A stretch of 64,000 bases of DNA from contig NW_027464589.1 in NCBI RefSeq assembly GCF_043290135.1, positions 6,205,001 to 6,269,000 of the forward strand, in the 5' to 3' direction. Positions 20,226-29,798 of this stretch are shown in pieces (positions within the stretch are counted from its first letter, which is position 1; each line of letters begins with the position of its first letter). The translations under genes were made by a program, and so were the position numbers. Below the pieces are notes generated by a model. That model saw nothing but the letters and a program-made list of their open reading frames with translations. It was not told where the DNA came from and searched no databases. This stretch comes from Rhipicephalus microplus. Its lineage: Eukaryota > Arthropoda > Arachnida > Ixodida > Ixodidae.

Positions 20226-21473
20226 CTAAACAAAAGACGGATGAACTACGTTCATAGTGGCTGCGGAGTCTCTAAGAACCCGACACTGCTTGCCGTTCAC
20301 GGTAAGGTCGTACATATAGGGCTCTAACAACTTCATGTTCTCGTCGGCTTCATTTATAGATAAAAAGGCCACCTTTTCTTTCGGGCAGTGTTTCGCGAAG
20401 TGCCCTGTTTCGTGACAATTGAAACAAGCGGCCGGTTTGCTCGCCTCAAATTTCCTTTTGCTTGCCTCTGCCGACGCCCCATGGTTAGATGAATTGTTTT
20501 CCTCACCCTTTTGTGCGAGACTTGTCGGTTGTTTTCTAAACGGCGCCTTATTCGGTAGTAGGAATTTTTCCCTTTTAGGCTCGCTGTTTGCCCCGAGGGC
20601 GCGGCGCGTAACGAATTCTTCAGCGAGCTCTGCTGCTTTCGTTACTGTGTTCACGTCCGGTCTATCCTGCACCCAGAACCTCACCTTTTCTGGTAACCTT
20701 TGATAGAATTGTTCCAGACCGATACACTCGAGCACCTTGTCATGATTCCCATACGCCTTTGCCTCTTTGAGCCACTCCCCCATGTTGGCCATTAACTTGT
20801 AAGCAAACTCCGGGTATGAATCATTGTTCTCTTTTACGGTGTTGCGAAATTTTTGTCTGAAACCTTCCGCTGACAACCTGTATTTCTTGAGAAGGCTCGA
20901 CTTTACCTCACTGTACTCGTCAGCCTCCTCTTTCGTGAGGCGCGCGATTACTTCTGAGGCCTCCCCCGGAAGTAGGGACAACAAGCGTTGAGGCCACGTA
21001 TCCTGGCTGAAACCTTGCCTTTCACAAGTTCTCTCAAAGTTGACGAGAAACAGCCCAATGTCCTCCCCTAGCTTGTACGATCTCATTAGGTCCGTCATTT
21101 TGAACCTGACCCGCTCTGTGGTACCGGATGCCTCGCTGCCTCCTGTTCTACTATTATGGCTAATCTCTAGGTCGAGGCGCTTCATTTCAAGCTCGTGCTT
21201 TCGCATCTTATCTGCCTCGGCTTCTGCCGCTTTCCTTTCGGCCTCGGCCGCGGCCGCCTTTCTTTCGGCCTCGGCCGCGGCCGCCTTTCTTTCGGCCTCT
21301 GCCACTTGCCTCTCCTGAATCTCCTCGACACATTCTGACAGCTCGTCATCCTCCGCCCTCAATGCGAGAATCGCCTCTATCAGCTCTGGCTTTCTTTGAG
21401 AGTCCGACACCTCCAGATTCAACTCCCTTGCAAGAAGCAACAACATGGACTTTCGCAGGGATTTCAGATTCAT
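20226..21473 (-). CDS. Gmr1-like Gag with SCAN-like capsid
   Basis: Structural protein of the retrotransposon particle. I chose the ATG at 21471-21473 (MNLKSLRKS), because a SAP-like helical domain begins there. Next comes a coiled coil with three near-copies of AERKAAAAE, encoded by GC-rich 27-bp DNA repeats at about 21220-21305. A capsid region follows with FSQDTWPQRLLSLLPGEASE and VKSSLLKKYRLSAEGFRQ; this W..LL..L.G.A and L..Y..S...R pattern is that of SCAN domains. A zinc knuckle CFNCHETGHFAKHC (CX2CX4HX4C) follows near residue 377. The end reads CRVLRDSAAT, a protease-like active site start (DSA where DTG/DSG is usual). TAG at 20226-20228 interrupts, but the frame continues into pol. Confidence 0.75.
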   Translation of the reverse strand: MNLKSLRKSMLLLLARELNLEVSDSQRKPELIEAILALRAEDDELSECVEEIQERQVAEAERKAAAAEAERKAAAAEAERKAAEAEADKMRKHELEMKRLDLEISHNSRTGGSEASGTTERVRFKMTDLMRSYKLGEDIGLFLVNFERTCERQGFSQDTWPQRLLSLLPGEASEVIARLTKEEADEYSEVKSSLLKKYRLSAEGFRQKFRNTVKENNDSYPEFAYKLMANMGEWLKEAKAYGNHDKVLECIGLEQFYQRLPEKVRFWVQDRPDVNTVTKAAELAEEFVTRRALGANSEPKREKFLLPNKAPFRKQPTSLAQKGEENNSSNHGASAEASKRKFEASKPAACFNCHETGHFAKHCPKEKVAFLSINEADENMKLLEPYMYDLTVNGKQCRVLRDSAATMNVVHPSFV

Positions 21474-21964
21474 GGCTGCCTCCAGTACCGCTGTCTCTGT
21501 TCCACAAAGATTCCTGTCCTGCAACTAATTAACCTTGACGGCAACGACAGCTCTAGATACCTGCCTTGCCTCAAGTTTTCCGTTAACTTAGTCTACAAAT
21601 AAAGCTTCAAAAGCTCTTATACGGAATCCTGCCCTGTCACTGTTAACCTTGACGCCACTGACAGAAAGAGCTTAACCAAGCTATCACACAATTTCTGCCT
21701 GACGCAAGTTACCTGTTAACCCAATGACCAAGACAGCCCCTCTCTACCAGCTTTTACTTAACACATAGAGTAAATGCCTGGTAAAATTTAACAGAGAAAG
21801 CCGGCACTCACCCAGTTCGACGTCATGTCTCCGGCGTCGTGCCTCTCAGAAGTGCCGTTCGATTCCCTCTGGAAGTCGATGAGCTCGTGTCCTCCTTCTC
21901 CTGTCGTCCCGTTGTTGAACTTCGGGCTCACTCCGTCCAGTGGTCGCTTTCGGGGTTATCGGCA

Positions 21965-21982
21965 TCCCGCCACTGCCATCCA
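21965..21982 (-). promoter_or_regulatory. Candidate primer-binding site
   Basis: Minus-strand TGGATGGCAGTGGCGGGA begins two bases after the LTR end, the usual place and initial TGG for a tRNA-primed element. The matching tRNA was not identified. Confidence 0.35.
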
Positions 21983-21984
21983 GT

Positions 21985-22481
21985 TGTTGGGACTCCGGGT
22001 CCTGCCGGTCTCGTTTTCGGTAGCTGGCCCCGTCGCAGGATCCATCGTCCAACAATTCAGCGAGAAGAAGCGCCCGAACGAACAACAGAGATTTATTTAC
22101 ATGTGGAGAAGTGGTCAACTGACCCAAAGAGAGAAGAGTGAGTGTGATACAAAACGTCTTCAGCATTTTATAGCGCCGCGCCGTTGACACTGGGCGCCCC
22201 GTCCGCATCGTCAGCCAATACGGTGTCTCCGGCACCTCGGCCACGAGAGAGGGGGAAACACACCTCACAACACATGGAGTGGCACAACCTAACACGAGGT
22301 CCATATATGGTCACGGCGCCCTAAAATGTTACCAAACATGGTCACGAACGCACAGCAGACCCCGGAGCTCTCCCGGCGAGGAGGAACCCGAATGGCAAGG
22401 TGGGGGTGGACGACACCGTCGGTCAAGAACCGGTTCTCCCCCAAACTCTTCCTGCTTGGCTCCCCAGGGCCGGTCGTAAAA
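21985..22481 (-). repeat. 5' LTR of the Gmr1-like element
   Basis: On the minus strand it starts TGTTTTTACGACC and ends GAGTCCCAACA, about 497 bp. A TATAAAA box lies at 22166-22172 and an AATAAA-type signal at 22092-22097, about 75 bp downstream in the transcription direction, as expected for U3-R-U5. The last 70 bp (21985-22054) recur identically at 16398-16467. Confidence 0.6.
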
Positions 22482-23065
22482 ACACTGCTTTCCCTTATTC
22501 ATTAACGAGGGTTTCGCAGTGGGAGACTTGGCGCTGTTAAGTTGTATACGAGGGACTATTGGTCAGCTGCAAGCTCGCAATAAGTTCACGTGCTACGTGA
22601 CGCCAAACAGGCTCAGAAAGAGTGTGCCACACTCGCCCCTATGACTACAGCTGGCGCTAACTGACACTACCATGTTTAAATTCACATATAAACCCAATAA
22701 ATTGGTTAGCGGGTAGCCGCCGAGGTAGCTCAGTCAAAATGCATCGAACGCGTTATTGAAAGGTCGAAGATTCGGTTCCTGCTCATGGCAAGTTATCTTT
22801 TAACCACCTTTTTTTTCTTCAAATTTGCATAACAATTGATCGATTAACTTCCCCTGTACATTTCTTGGCAATATTGTCTGTTAGATCTCATTATTATTGT
22901 GCCAAAACACGGAAAAACGAGCCCTTAAGTATACACTGCTTTTCCTTATTCTTTAACGAGTATCCGTACTGGCGGATTTGGGGCCTTAGGTTCTATACGA
23001 GGGACTATTGCTCAGCTGCCAGCTCGTAATAAGTTCACATGCTACGTGACGCCAAACAGGCTCAG
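22482..23065 (+). repeat. tRNA-bearing satellite, forward array 2
   Basis: Resumes at CACTGCTTTCCC, the same unit point at which array 1 was interrupted at 16397, and contains one tRNA-like domain (about 22715-22790). It ends at CCAAACAGGCTCAG, where the next retrotransposon begins. Confidence 0.85.
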
Positions 23066-23406
23066 CCCGCAAGCCACACCATGCTCAACCCGCTTCTGAC
23101 TTTGCAGATGCTGGTGTGCTTCATCGCCACCGGTGTGTGCCCGTCCCTTCAAGACAAGCTCGGATCAAACTACCCCCCTGCGCCCAGGAACTTAGCCTGG
23201 GAAACTGGCCCGCCCCTTGACGCTCCGCATCCTGCTGCTCAGCCAAAACCAGCCCAGTGGCCCCCTACAGCTGGCAACCAAGCCCATCGATGACATCACT
23301 GGTCACATGGCCGGTGTCACCGCTGCGAAACCGCTCTGCCGATGCCGTCAGTTTGGGGCACGACACCGCAAGCCACACCATGCTCAACCCGCTTCTGACT
23401 TTGCAG
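23066..23406 (+). repeat. 5' tandem monomers of element A
   Basis: The segment CCGCAAGCCACACC...TTGCAG (about 40 bp) recurs 299 bp apart (23067 and 23366), so one complete and one truncated 5' monomer are present. Tandem 5' monomers are known as promoter units in some non-LTR elements; that role here is inference. The second copy carries the ORF1 start codon. Confidence 0.6.
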
Positions 23407-24310
23407 GTTAGTTATCAAAACAATTGTAAATCGTGTAGAAGCCGTAATCGCTTCCTTATTGCTGTGTCGTGCCCCAACGACTTTAAATTGCGCAGTATAT
23501 TGGACTTGTGCGTTGACGCGATTGCTTTTGGTTTATGTTCTCAATTAATACTGCTGCTTTCTGGCGACATGGAACTGAATCCCGGCCCAACAAAAAGCAG
23601 TGATATAGCCGCAATCTTGGATTCTATCAAACGCGTCGAGGACAATCTAGAAACGATTCTATTAGAGATAGACGGCCTTAAAACTGCCCAAGCAACCCAG
23701 GAAAAACAAATTTCCTTAATTAGCAACCGACTCGAAATCCTAGAAAAACTAAAGCCCCAAACGAGCAACCCTAGCGATAACAACGATTCATCCCAGATAA
23801 GCCACGAAATTTCTGTGCTCAAAGCCGCAACTATTAACGCCAGCAACCGCCTACGACGTAACAACCTTCTCTTTCTTGGCATAAAAGACAACATAAAGGA
23901 AACATGGGAAGAGTCGGAGCAAAAGATATCCACGTTGTGTGCCGACAAGCTTAAACTTGCTCTGGAACCGGGTGCGATGGAACGCGCACACCGAATCGGG
24001 ACCTTTTCAGAAAACAAAACTCGGCCCATAATTGTTAAACTATAGCCCACTACAAAACGAAGGAACGCATTCTGAACTGCGGTCGCATCCTTAAAGACAC
24101 AGACTTCGCCATTAGGGAGGACTTCGCAGCTGCCACCCGCATTGCGCGGTCAAAGCTGTTGCAGTTCATCCGCCCCCAAAAATGCGCATTTAAACTGAGT
24201 CTCGACAGACTTCACGTGGACAAAAATGACTACATGTATGACCAGACTTCCGACAAAATTGTAGAAATCAGCAAAAAAACAGACTGTGCGTGCCGTAGCT
24301 GGTGAGTCAT
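23380..24310 (+). pseudogene. Element A ORF1 with N-terminal 2A
   Basis: RNA-binding chaperone-like ORF1 protein. The start at ATG 23380-23382 (MLNPLLTLQVSYQ) is chosen because element B has the matching leader. A Cys-rich and then hydrophobic leader runs to ILLLSGDMELNPGP, a 2A ribosome-skipping motif (D-x-E-x-N-P-G-P; skip between G and P at codon 23587-23589). A long heptad-rich coiled coil follows, then RRNNLLFLGIKD and MERAHRIG, typical of the L1-like ORF1 RNA-binding domain. The frame stops at about 24045; a one-base shift restores KTKERILNCGR and EDFAAATRIARSKL. The product would therefore be truncated. Confidence 0.7.
23548..23589 (+). other. 2A ribosome-skipping motif (element A)
   Basis: Codes for ILLLSGDMELNPGP. 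The residues D-x-E-x-N-P-G-P are those needed for 2A skipping, and the hydrophobic run before them is typical of active 2A sequences. Known in viruses and in APE-type non-LTR elements. Activity here is not shown by sequence alone. Confidence 0.75.
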
Positions 24311-24339
24311 TAGGTATGAGCAGCAAAACCACCGAATGA

Positions 24340-27160
24340 CGCCCCTCTGTCTACTGTACCTCTAACCCTCGACCAAGCCGATCATCAACGCTAAATCTAA
24401 ATGTTGCCTTCACTAATATACGAAGCCTACTTCCTAAACTAGACAGACTACACAGTTTTACCCAAGACGTAGAAGCCGACATTGTCGTGCTAGCAGAAAC
24501 ATGGTTACACGAAGGCGTACTCGACAACAAAATCTTCCCGTCTAACATGGACTACACTTTATATCGCCTTGTGGAGGCGTGCTCATAGCTATTAAAAACA
24601 ATCTAACAACTTCTCTTATCACTCATGACGACACATTAGAACTAACCTGGGTGCAAGTGTCAAACGTTGCCCAAAAGGCGATTTTTGGCATCTGTTACCA
24701 GCCGCCTGATTCTGAACCTGGCTTTTCCATCCTCCTTTCAAATTCACTCACCCGGATTAAAGACAAGTTCTCGGAAGCCCCTATTTTTCTTTTCGGTGAT
24801 TTTCATTTCCCTCAAATAAACTGGCCTTTACTCTCAGCCCCTAGTGCATCCCCGTCCAACGAATCAAAGCAATTCCTTGATCTGACGCTAGATTTTAACC
24901 TACACCAAGCTATAACATGCCCCACAAGAGGTGATATTACTTTAGATCTTCTAACATCAAGCCCGGATGACATAAAGCGCACAATAATACTCCCCGGGTT
25001 TAGCGACCATAACCTTATCCACAACTGCATATCTCTACCTCTGATCAGAAGGTCGCCGACTGAAAAATTCATAACTGATTACAAACGAGGAAATTATGAC
25101 GCTATCAACGACAAACTTGGTTCTTTTCTTGACAGTTTTCGCGGATCATATCAAACCCGCTCAGTAAACGCCAACTGGCAGATATTCAAAAACACGATAC
25201 TTAACTTAGAAAAACAGTATATTCCAACCATTCGCGTAAAATCAGATTCCACAAATCATTGGTTCAACAAACAACTGAAAAGTCTTTTAAATAAAAAGAA
25301 ACGTCTTTATAGGACCGCCAGTCAATGCGATAACCCTTTAACATGGGAAAAATATCACCTGTGCGCCAAAAAGTATCTTACAAAACTACAAAAAGCCAAA
25401 GATAAATATTTTTCATGTGACCTACTATCTATCCTCCGCTCAAATCCCACTAAATTCTGGCGCATGCTCTCTCACAAAAATCAAAGTACCAACATAGATC
25501 TTCTAGACCCAGACGGGGAACCAATAGACGCAAAACACGTTGCCTCCGCTTTAAATGATTACTTTTCATCAGTATTTTCTACCCCTAACATTACACAGTC
25601 AACACGAATACCTACCCGTTACCCCGGTGCTGTATCCCCCGAAATAGCATTTAACCCAGAAGGAATTGTTAAACTAATCATCAGTCTTAAGATATCTTCA
25701 GCGCCAGGTTCTGACCAAATAACTCCCAAATTTTTAGTTAACACCGTCACAGTGGTTAGTCAGATTCTTTGCCTCATCTTCATGCAGTCCCTTGAAACAA
25801 GCGAAATTCCAGACGATTGGAAGATAGGCCGAATAGTAGCCGTCTTCAAAACAGGAGAGCGAACGAATCCAGCAAACTACCGCCCTATTTCCCTGACAAT
25901 CATTCCCTCTAAATTACTAGAACACATTATATCTTCTCGCATCGCGACTCACCTTGAATCAATAAATTTCTTCTATAATCACCAGCACGGTTTCCGAAAG
26001 CACTTCTCATGCGAGACCCAATTAGCGGAGTTTACCCACGACCTACTAAAAAGCATGGATGATAACCTACAGATTGATGCCATATTCCTAGACTTTTCCA
26101 AAGCTTTTGATCGCGTACCACACAACTTATTACTTAGAAAAATTAATTCCCTTGGCATTGCACAGAATATTGTCTCCTGGGTTAAACACTTCCTCTCCAA
26201 CCGTAAACAATTCACCTCTGCTAATAATCATAACTCCTCTAAAACTTACGTATCATCAGGCGTCCCTCAGGGTGCGGGCTTATCACCTCTTCTATTTTTA
26301 ATATTCATAAACGACCTGCCAACAAACATTCAAACAAAACTTCGACTATTTGCAGATGACTGTGTCATATACTCCCCCATTCACAACCTTGAAAACAGTA
26401 CTAAACTACAGCAAAACCTCGACACAGTGGCGCTATGGTGCCAAGACTCATCAATGCCGTTAAATCTAACCAAATGCAAATCGATGTCATTTTCCCGTAA
26501 ACGCACCACTGTTCATCATACCTACTTTATCAATTCGCTTCCTCTTGATTCGGCTTCGTCATACAAGTATCTCGGAGTACACATGTACCCATCTCTTTCA
26601 TTTGCACCGCACGTACAGTCCATCTGCTCAGACGCTCTGCGTACGCTTGGTTTTCTGCGCCGTAACCTCAAATCAGCATCTCCTGACGTTAAAAAACTAG
26701 CATAATTAACATACGTACGGCCAAAGCTCGAATACGCATCGTCCATTTGGAATCCATCCCAGGCATACCTCGTTAGCGAACTAGAAGCAGTTCAAGACCG
26801 CGCTGCCCGCTTTATAACCTCACAGTTCTCCAGAGGAATCAGCGTCACTGCCCTAAAACAATCAATTGAACTGCCATCACTCGCGTCGCGCCGCCTCATC
26901 TCGCGCCTATGCCTCCTCCAGAGTTTCTTTTTCCGACCCCCTCAAGACACGAACTTGTACAGCCCCCAAACAGAACTTCTTCCCGCATTAACCATTCAAA
27001 CCCCATTGCAAGAATCAACGGCCGTACATCCGCAATGAATGACTCCTTTTTCCCCCAAGCAATAACACTTTGGAATCGCCTTCCCGACACCATTGTTGCC
27101 ACACCTGACTGCACATCATTCCGCGCAAAATTGGAATCCCACTTTGATTCCACCCATTAA
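24340..27160 (+). pseudogene. Element A ORF2: endonuclease and reverse transcriptase
   Basis: APE-type endonuclease begins with NVAFTNIRSLLPKLDRLH and VLAETWLHEG (about 24395-24510). A small deletion at about 24570 shifts the frame. A 708-residue stretch at 24579-26705 carries FGDFHFPQINWP and the SDHNLI endonuclease end. RT motifs follow: NYRPISLTIIPSKLLE, GFRKHFSCETQL, FLDFSKAFDRVPH, SGVPQGAGLSPLLFLIFIND, and the catalytic LRLFADDCVIY. TAA at 26703-26705 falls before LTYVRPKLEYASSIWNP, and a shift at about 26930 precedes the C-terminal FFPQAITLWNRLPD and the stop at 27158-27160. The catalytic FADD is intact. Confidence 0.85.
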
Positions 27161-27420
27161 CCCGTGGCTGTAAATATATTCTACCAACGTACTGTATGTA
27201 TAATTTGCTTGTGCTTAGTTGTTTGTACTCTAATTCTCAGCCAAAGCGTTTCTTTTGTGTGTTATTTGATTCATTTTTGTTGTCATTTTTGACCAAACTA
27301 CCATATTAGAACTGTACTGTTTATAATAATTTGTTCAACTTGAATTATACACACTCACAGCGTATTTTTTGCCCCCCCCCCTTATGTAATGCCCTCAGGC
27401 CTTTAAGGATGCAATAAATG
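27161..27420 (+). other. Element A 3' untranslated region
   Basis: AT-rich, with a C-run at 27374-27382, ending CCTTTAAGGATGCAATAAATG directly before satellite sequence. AATAAA lies at the very end, as in several CR1-type elements here. Confidence 0.6.
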
Positions 27421-28145
27421 AAAGAGCGTGTTACACTCACCTCCAAGGCTACACGTGGCGCTGACTGACACTTCCATGTTTAAAATCACATATAAACCCA
27501 AAAATATGGCTGGGGGGATAGCCGCGAAGGTGGCTCAGTGGTGGAGCATCGAACGCGTTATTCGAATGTTACATGTTCGGTTCCTGCTCATGGCAAGTTA
27601 TCTTTTCACCACCTTTTTTTCTTCAAATTTGCATAACATTTGATCGAATAACTTCCCCTGTACACTCCTTGGCATTATTGTCTGTTAGATCTCATTATTG
27701 TTGTGCCAAAACACGAAAAAAAACGAGCCCTTTTGTATAGACTGCTTTCCCTCATTCATTCCCGAAGGTGTCGTGCTGGTGGAATTGGTGCCATTAGGTT
27801 GCATACGAGGCACTATTGGTCAGCCGCCAGCCTTAATAAATTCACGTGCTATGTGACGCCTAACAGGCTCAGAAAGAGTGTGCCACAATCGCCCCCATGG
27901 CTACCTGACTGACACTCTCACGTTTGTATCCACATATATATCTAATAAAGTGGCTCGGGGGATAGCTGCTGTGGTAGCTCGGTGGTAGAGCATCGAAGGC
28001 ATTATTCGCTGGTCATAGGTTCGGCTCCTGCTCACGGCAAGTTATCTCTTCACCACCTTGTTTTCTTTATATTTACATTACAATTGGTCCAATAACTTCC
28101 CATATACACTCCTTGGCAATATTGACTGTTAGATTTTAATACTAT
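27421..28145 (+). repeat. tRNA-bearing satellite, forward array 3
   Basis: About 1.6 units with tRNA-like domains near 27525-27595 and 27968-28038. Stops at TACTAT, the target of the following Gypsy insertion. Confidence 0.85.
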
Positions 28146-28315
28146 TGTCACGATGAGTCACAATTACTGGGGGATTTATTAAACCACCGGGTAGCTAGCA
28201 CTAGGACGATGCGTCAGTCGTGGGTAACTCTCGAGCAGAGAAGAAGCACGCGATCTTCTTTTTTCCTCCAGATTGAGAGCCGCTCTTTCTGTCAACCCAC
28301 TACGTGCTGGTGGCG
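28146..28315 (-). repeat. 3' LTR of Gypsy-3
   Basis: Starts TGTCACGATGAGTCAC on the plus strand and shares TCTTCTTTTTTCCTCCAG and TACGTGCTGGTGGC with the other copy. Confidence 0.85.
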
Positions 28316-28331
28316 TTATCCCCCCTTCCGA
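28316..28331 (-). promoter_or_regulatory. Polypurine tract of Gypsy-3
   Basis: Minus-strand CGGAAGGGGGGGATAA abuts the 3' LTR, the expected site of plus-strand DNA priming. Confidence 0.65.
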
Positions 28332-28670
28332 AAAAAAAAACAAGTAGCAAAAAGAGGAAAGAAAAGTACATAGCAGCACCGCGATGCAACTACATAGACA
28401 CGTGAAAAGAAAGTTGGAAATTCGAATAAAGTGAAAGTAGAAATTGAAGAGCGTGCCAATATAGGAAACGCCAATGAACGAGAAAGCAAGTTCACAAAAA
28501 TAAACCAAAAACACAAAGAACGCTGTACGGTAAAAGAAAAGTTACGAACAACACACAACAAATTGTTTCATGCGAAACACATGAACGACGTCCGGCCTCA
28601 GTCGTGTCCTGCTCCATGCATGGGGTGTTGAGTCCGGAAGCACTTCGTAGTTCACGTGACTGACGCGGCG

Positions 28671-29717
28671 TTACACTTTATATGGGCCAAAGTACCGACT
28701 CAGTAACTTTTGACTTAGGTCACGGCGGCGGACGGGCGTCCACACCCAAACTTGATCTCCGGGGCTGTAGAACACTTCTCTTTGGCGGGTGTTATAGCGT
28801 CGTGCGTCTGCCTGCTGTTGCTGGCCGATTTGTTGTCGCGCGAGCTGCCGGGCTTCCTCAGCACGCTCTGCGAATTCTTCGGCGTCAGTTGCCAACTTGT
28901 CTTCGTCTTGACACGGTAGCATAGAGTCTAGCATGGTCTGCACTTCACGTGAGTAGAGAAGCCGAAATGGCGTGAATCGCGTGGTCTCTTGCACGGCGGT
29001 ATTATACGCGAAAATCACGTAAGGTAAGATCCCGTCCCACGTTTTGTGCTGTACGTCGATGTACATTGAGATCATGTCTGCGAGGGTCTTATTCAGTCGT
29101 TCGGTAAGTCCGTTGGTTTGCGGGTGGTACGCAGTTGTCCTACAGTGCCTGGTGTTGCTCAGTTTGAAAACCTCGTCCATAAGCTGCGCCGTGAATGCCG
29201 TCCCTCTGTACGTTATTATAGTGGAAGGAGCACCATGTCGTAACACGATGTGGCGCGCGAAAAATTGTGCTACCTCAGAAGCCGTGGCCCGTGGGATCAC
29301 CTGCGTCTCAGCGTAGCGTGTCAAATAGTCGGTCGTGACGATCACCCATTTGTTGCTGTCCGCAGACAGGGGAAATGACCCGAGAATGTCCATGCCGACT
29401 TGGTCGAACGGCGTGCAGGGTGCTTCAATGGGCTGAAGCAAACGAGATGGCTTAACAGATGGTTCCTTTCGGCGCTGACATTCTCGACAGCTCTTGACGT
29501 ACTTCTTGACGCTTGCTGAAAGTTCTGGCCCATAATACCTCTCGCTCACTCTGGCAAGTGTCCTTGAGTAGCTCAGATGACCGGATGTGGGTGTGTCATG
29601 GCAAGCGAAGAGGACATCGTCTCGCATGTCTCGAGGAACCACCAGGAGGAAAGCACGGTTGTTCGAACGATCGTTCTTCTTGTACAGCACACCGTCTCGC
29701 AGGCAGAACGACGTCAA
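28671..29717 (-). CDS. Gypsy-3 integrase fragment
   Basis: A 348-residue open stretch. The zinc domain reads HDTPTSGHLS...CRECQRRK; the core has MDILGSFPL (Asp) and NGLTERLNKTL (Glu). The second catalytic Asp is replaced: IITYRGTAF, where relatives have D-R-G. The GPY/F module SRYFGPYKV sits at the C-terminus, where TAA ends the frame. The same frame continues with RRVSHVNYEVLPD, so the stop is premature. Inactive on sequence grounds. Confidence 0.8.
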   Translation of the reverse strand: MTSFCLRDGVLYKKNDRSNNRAFLLVVPRDMRDDVLFACHDTPTSGHLSYSRTLARVSERYYGPELSASVKKYVKSCRECQRRKEPSVKPSRLLQPIEAPCTPFDQVGMDILGSFPLSADSNKWVIVTTDYLTRYAETQVIPRATASEVAQFFARHIVLRHGAPSTIITYRGTAFTAQLMDEVFKLSNTRHCRTTAYHPQTNGLTERLNKTLADMISMYIDVQHKTWDGILPYVIFAYNTAVQETTRFTPFRLLYSREVQTMLDSMLPCQDEDKLATDAEEFAERAEEARQLARQQIGQQQQADARRYNTRQREVFYSPGDQVWVWTPVRRRDLSQKLLSRYFGPYKV

Positions 29718-29798
29718 CGAGCGGGATAAATGACGTGGTATGATTGCGCCCTGGCCCTCTAAATGATCAATGATTGGACGAATCTCTGCATCATCTCG

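Larger units (their letters stand above)
16398..22481 (-). mobile_element. Gmr1-like Ty3/Gypsy element (integrase before RT)
   Basis: A ~6.1-kb minus-strand element inserted in the satellite. Flanking unit sequence resumes with a shared ACACT(G) on both sides, consistent with a short target duplication. Domain order on the minus strand is gag (SAP-like, coiled coil, SCAN-like capsid, zinc knuckle), protease start, integrase, then reverse transcriptase and RNase H. Gag-pol is one frame from 21473 to 16983 with four stops, then a shift near the end. Integrase preceding RT is the order described for Gmr1-like Gypsy elements and Copia, but all the domains here are of Gypsy type. Confidence 0.85.
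23066..27420 (+). mobile_element. CR1-type non-LTR element A with 2A peptide
   Basis: A 4.36-kb insertion. Satellite to its left ends at AGGCTCAG and to its right resumes at AAAGAG, the next bases of the unit. It has a 5' tandem monomer region, ORF1 (2A, coiled coil, L1-like RNA-binding domain), ORF2 (APE endonuclease, reverse transcriptase) and a 3' end at GATGCAATAAATG. Frameshifts and one stop break both ORFs. The RT and the C-terminal LWNRLP motif resemble the CR1/Jockey group. Confidence 0.8.

Noticed and set aside
23541..24050. 169-codon minus-strand frame opposite ORF1 of element A
   Set aside because: Antisense shadow of a coding region with clear motifs on the plus strand.
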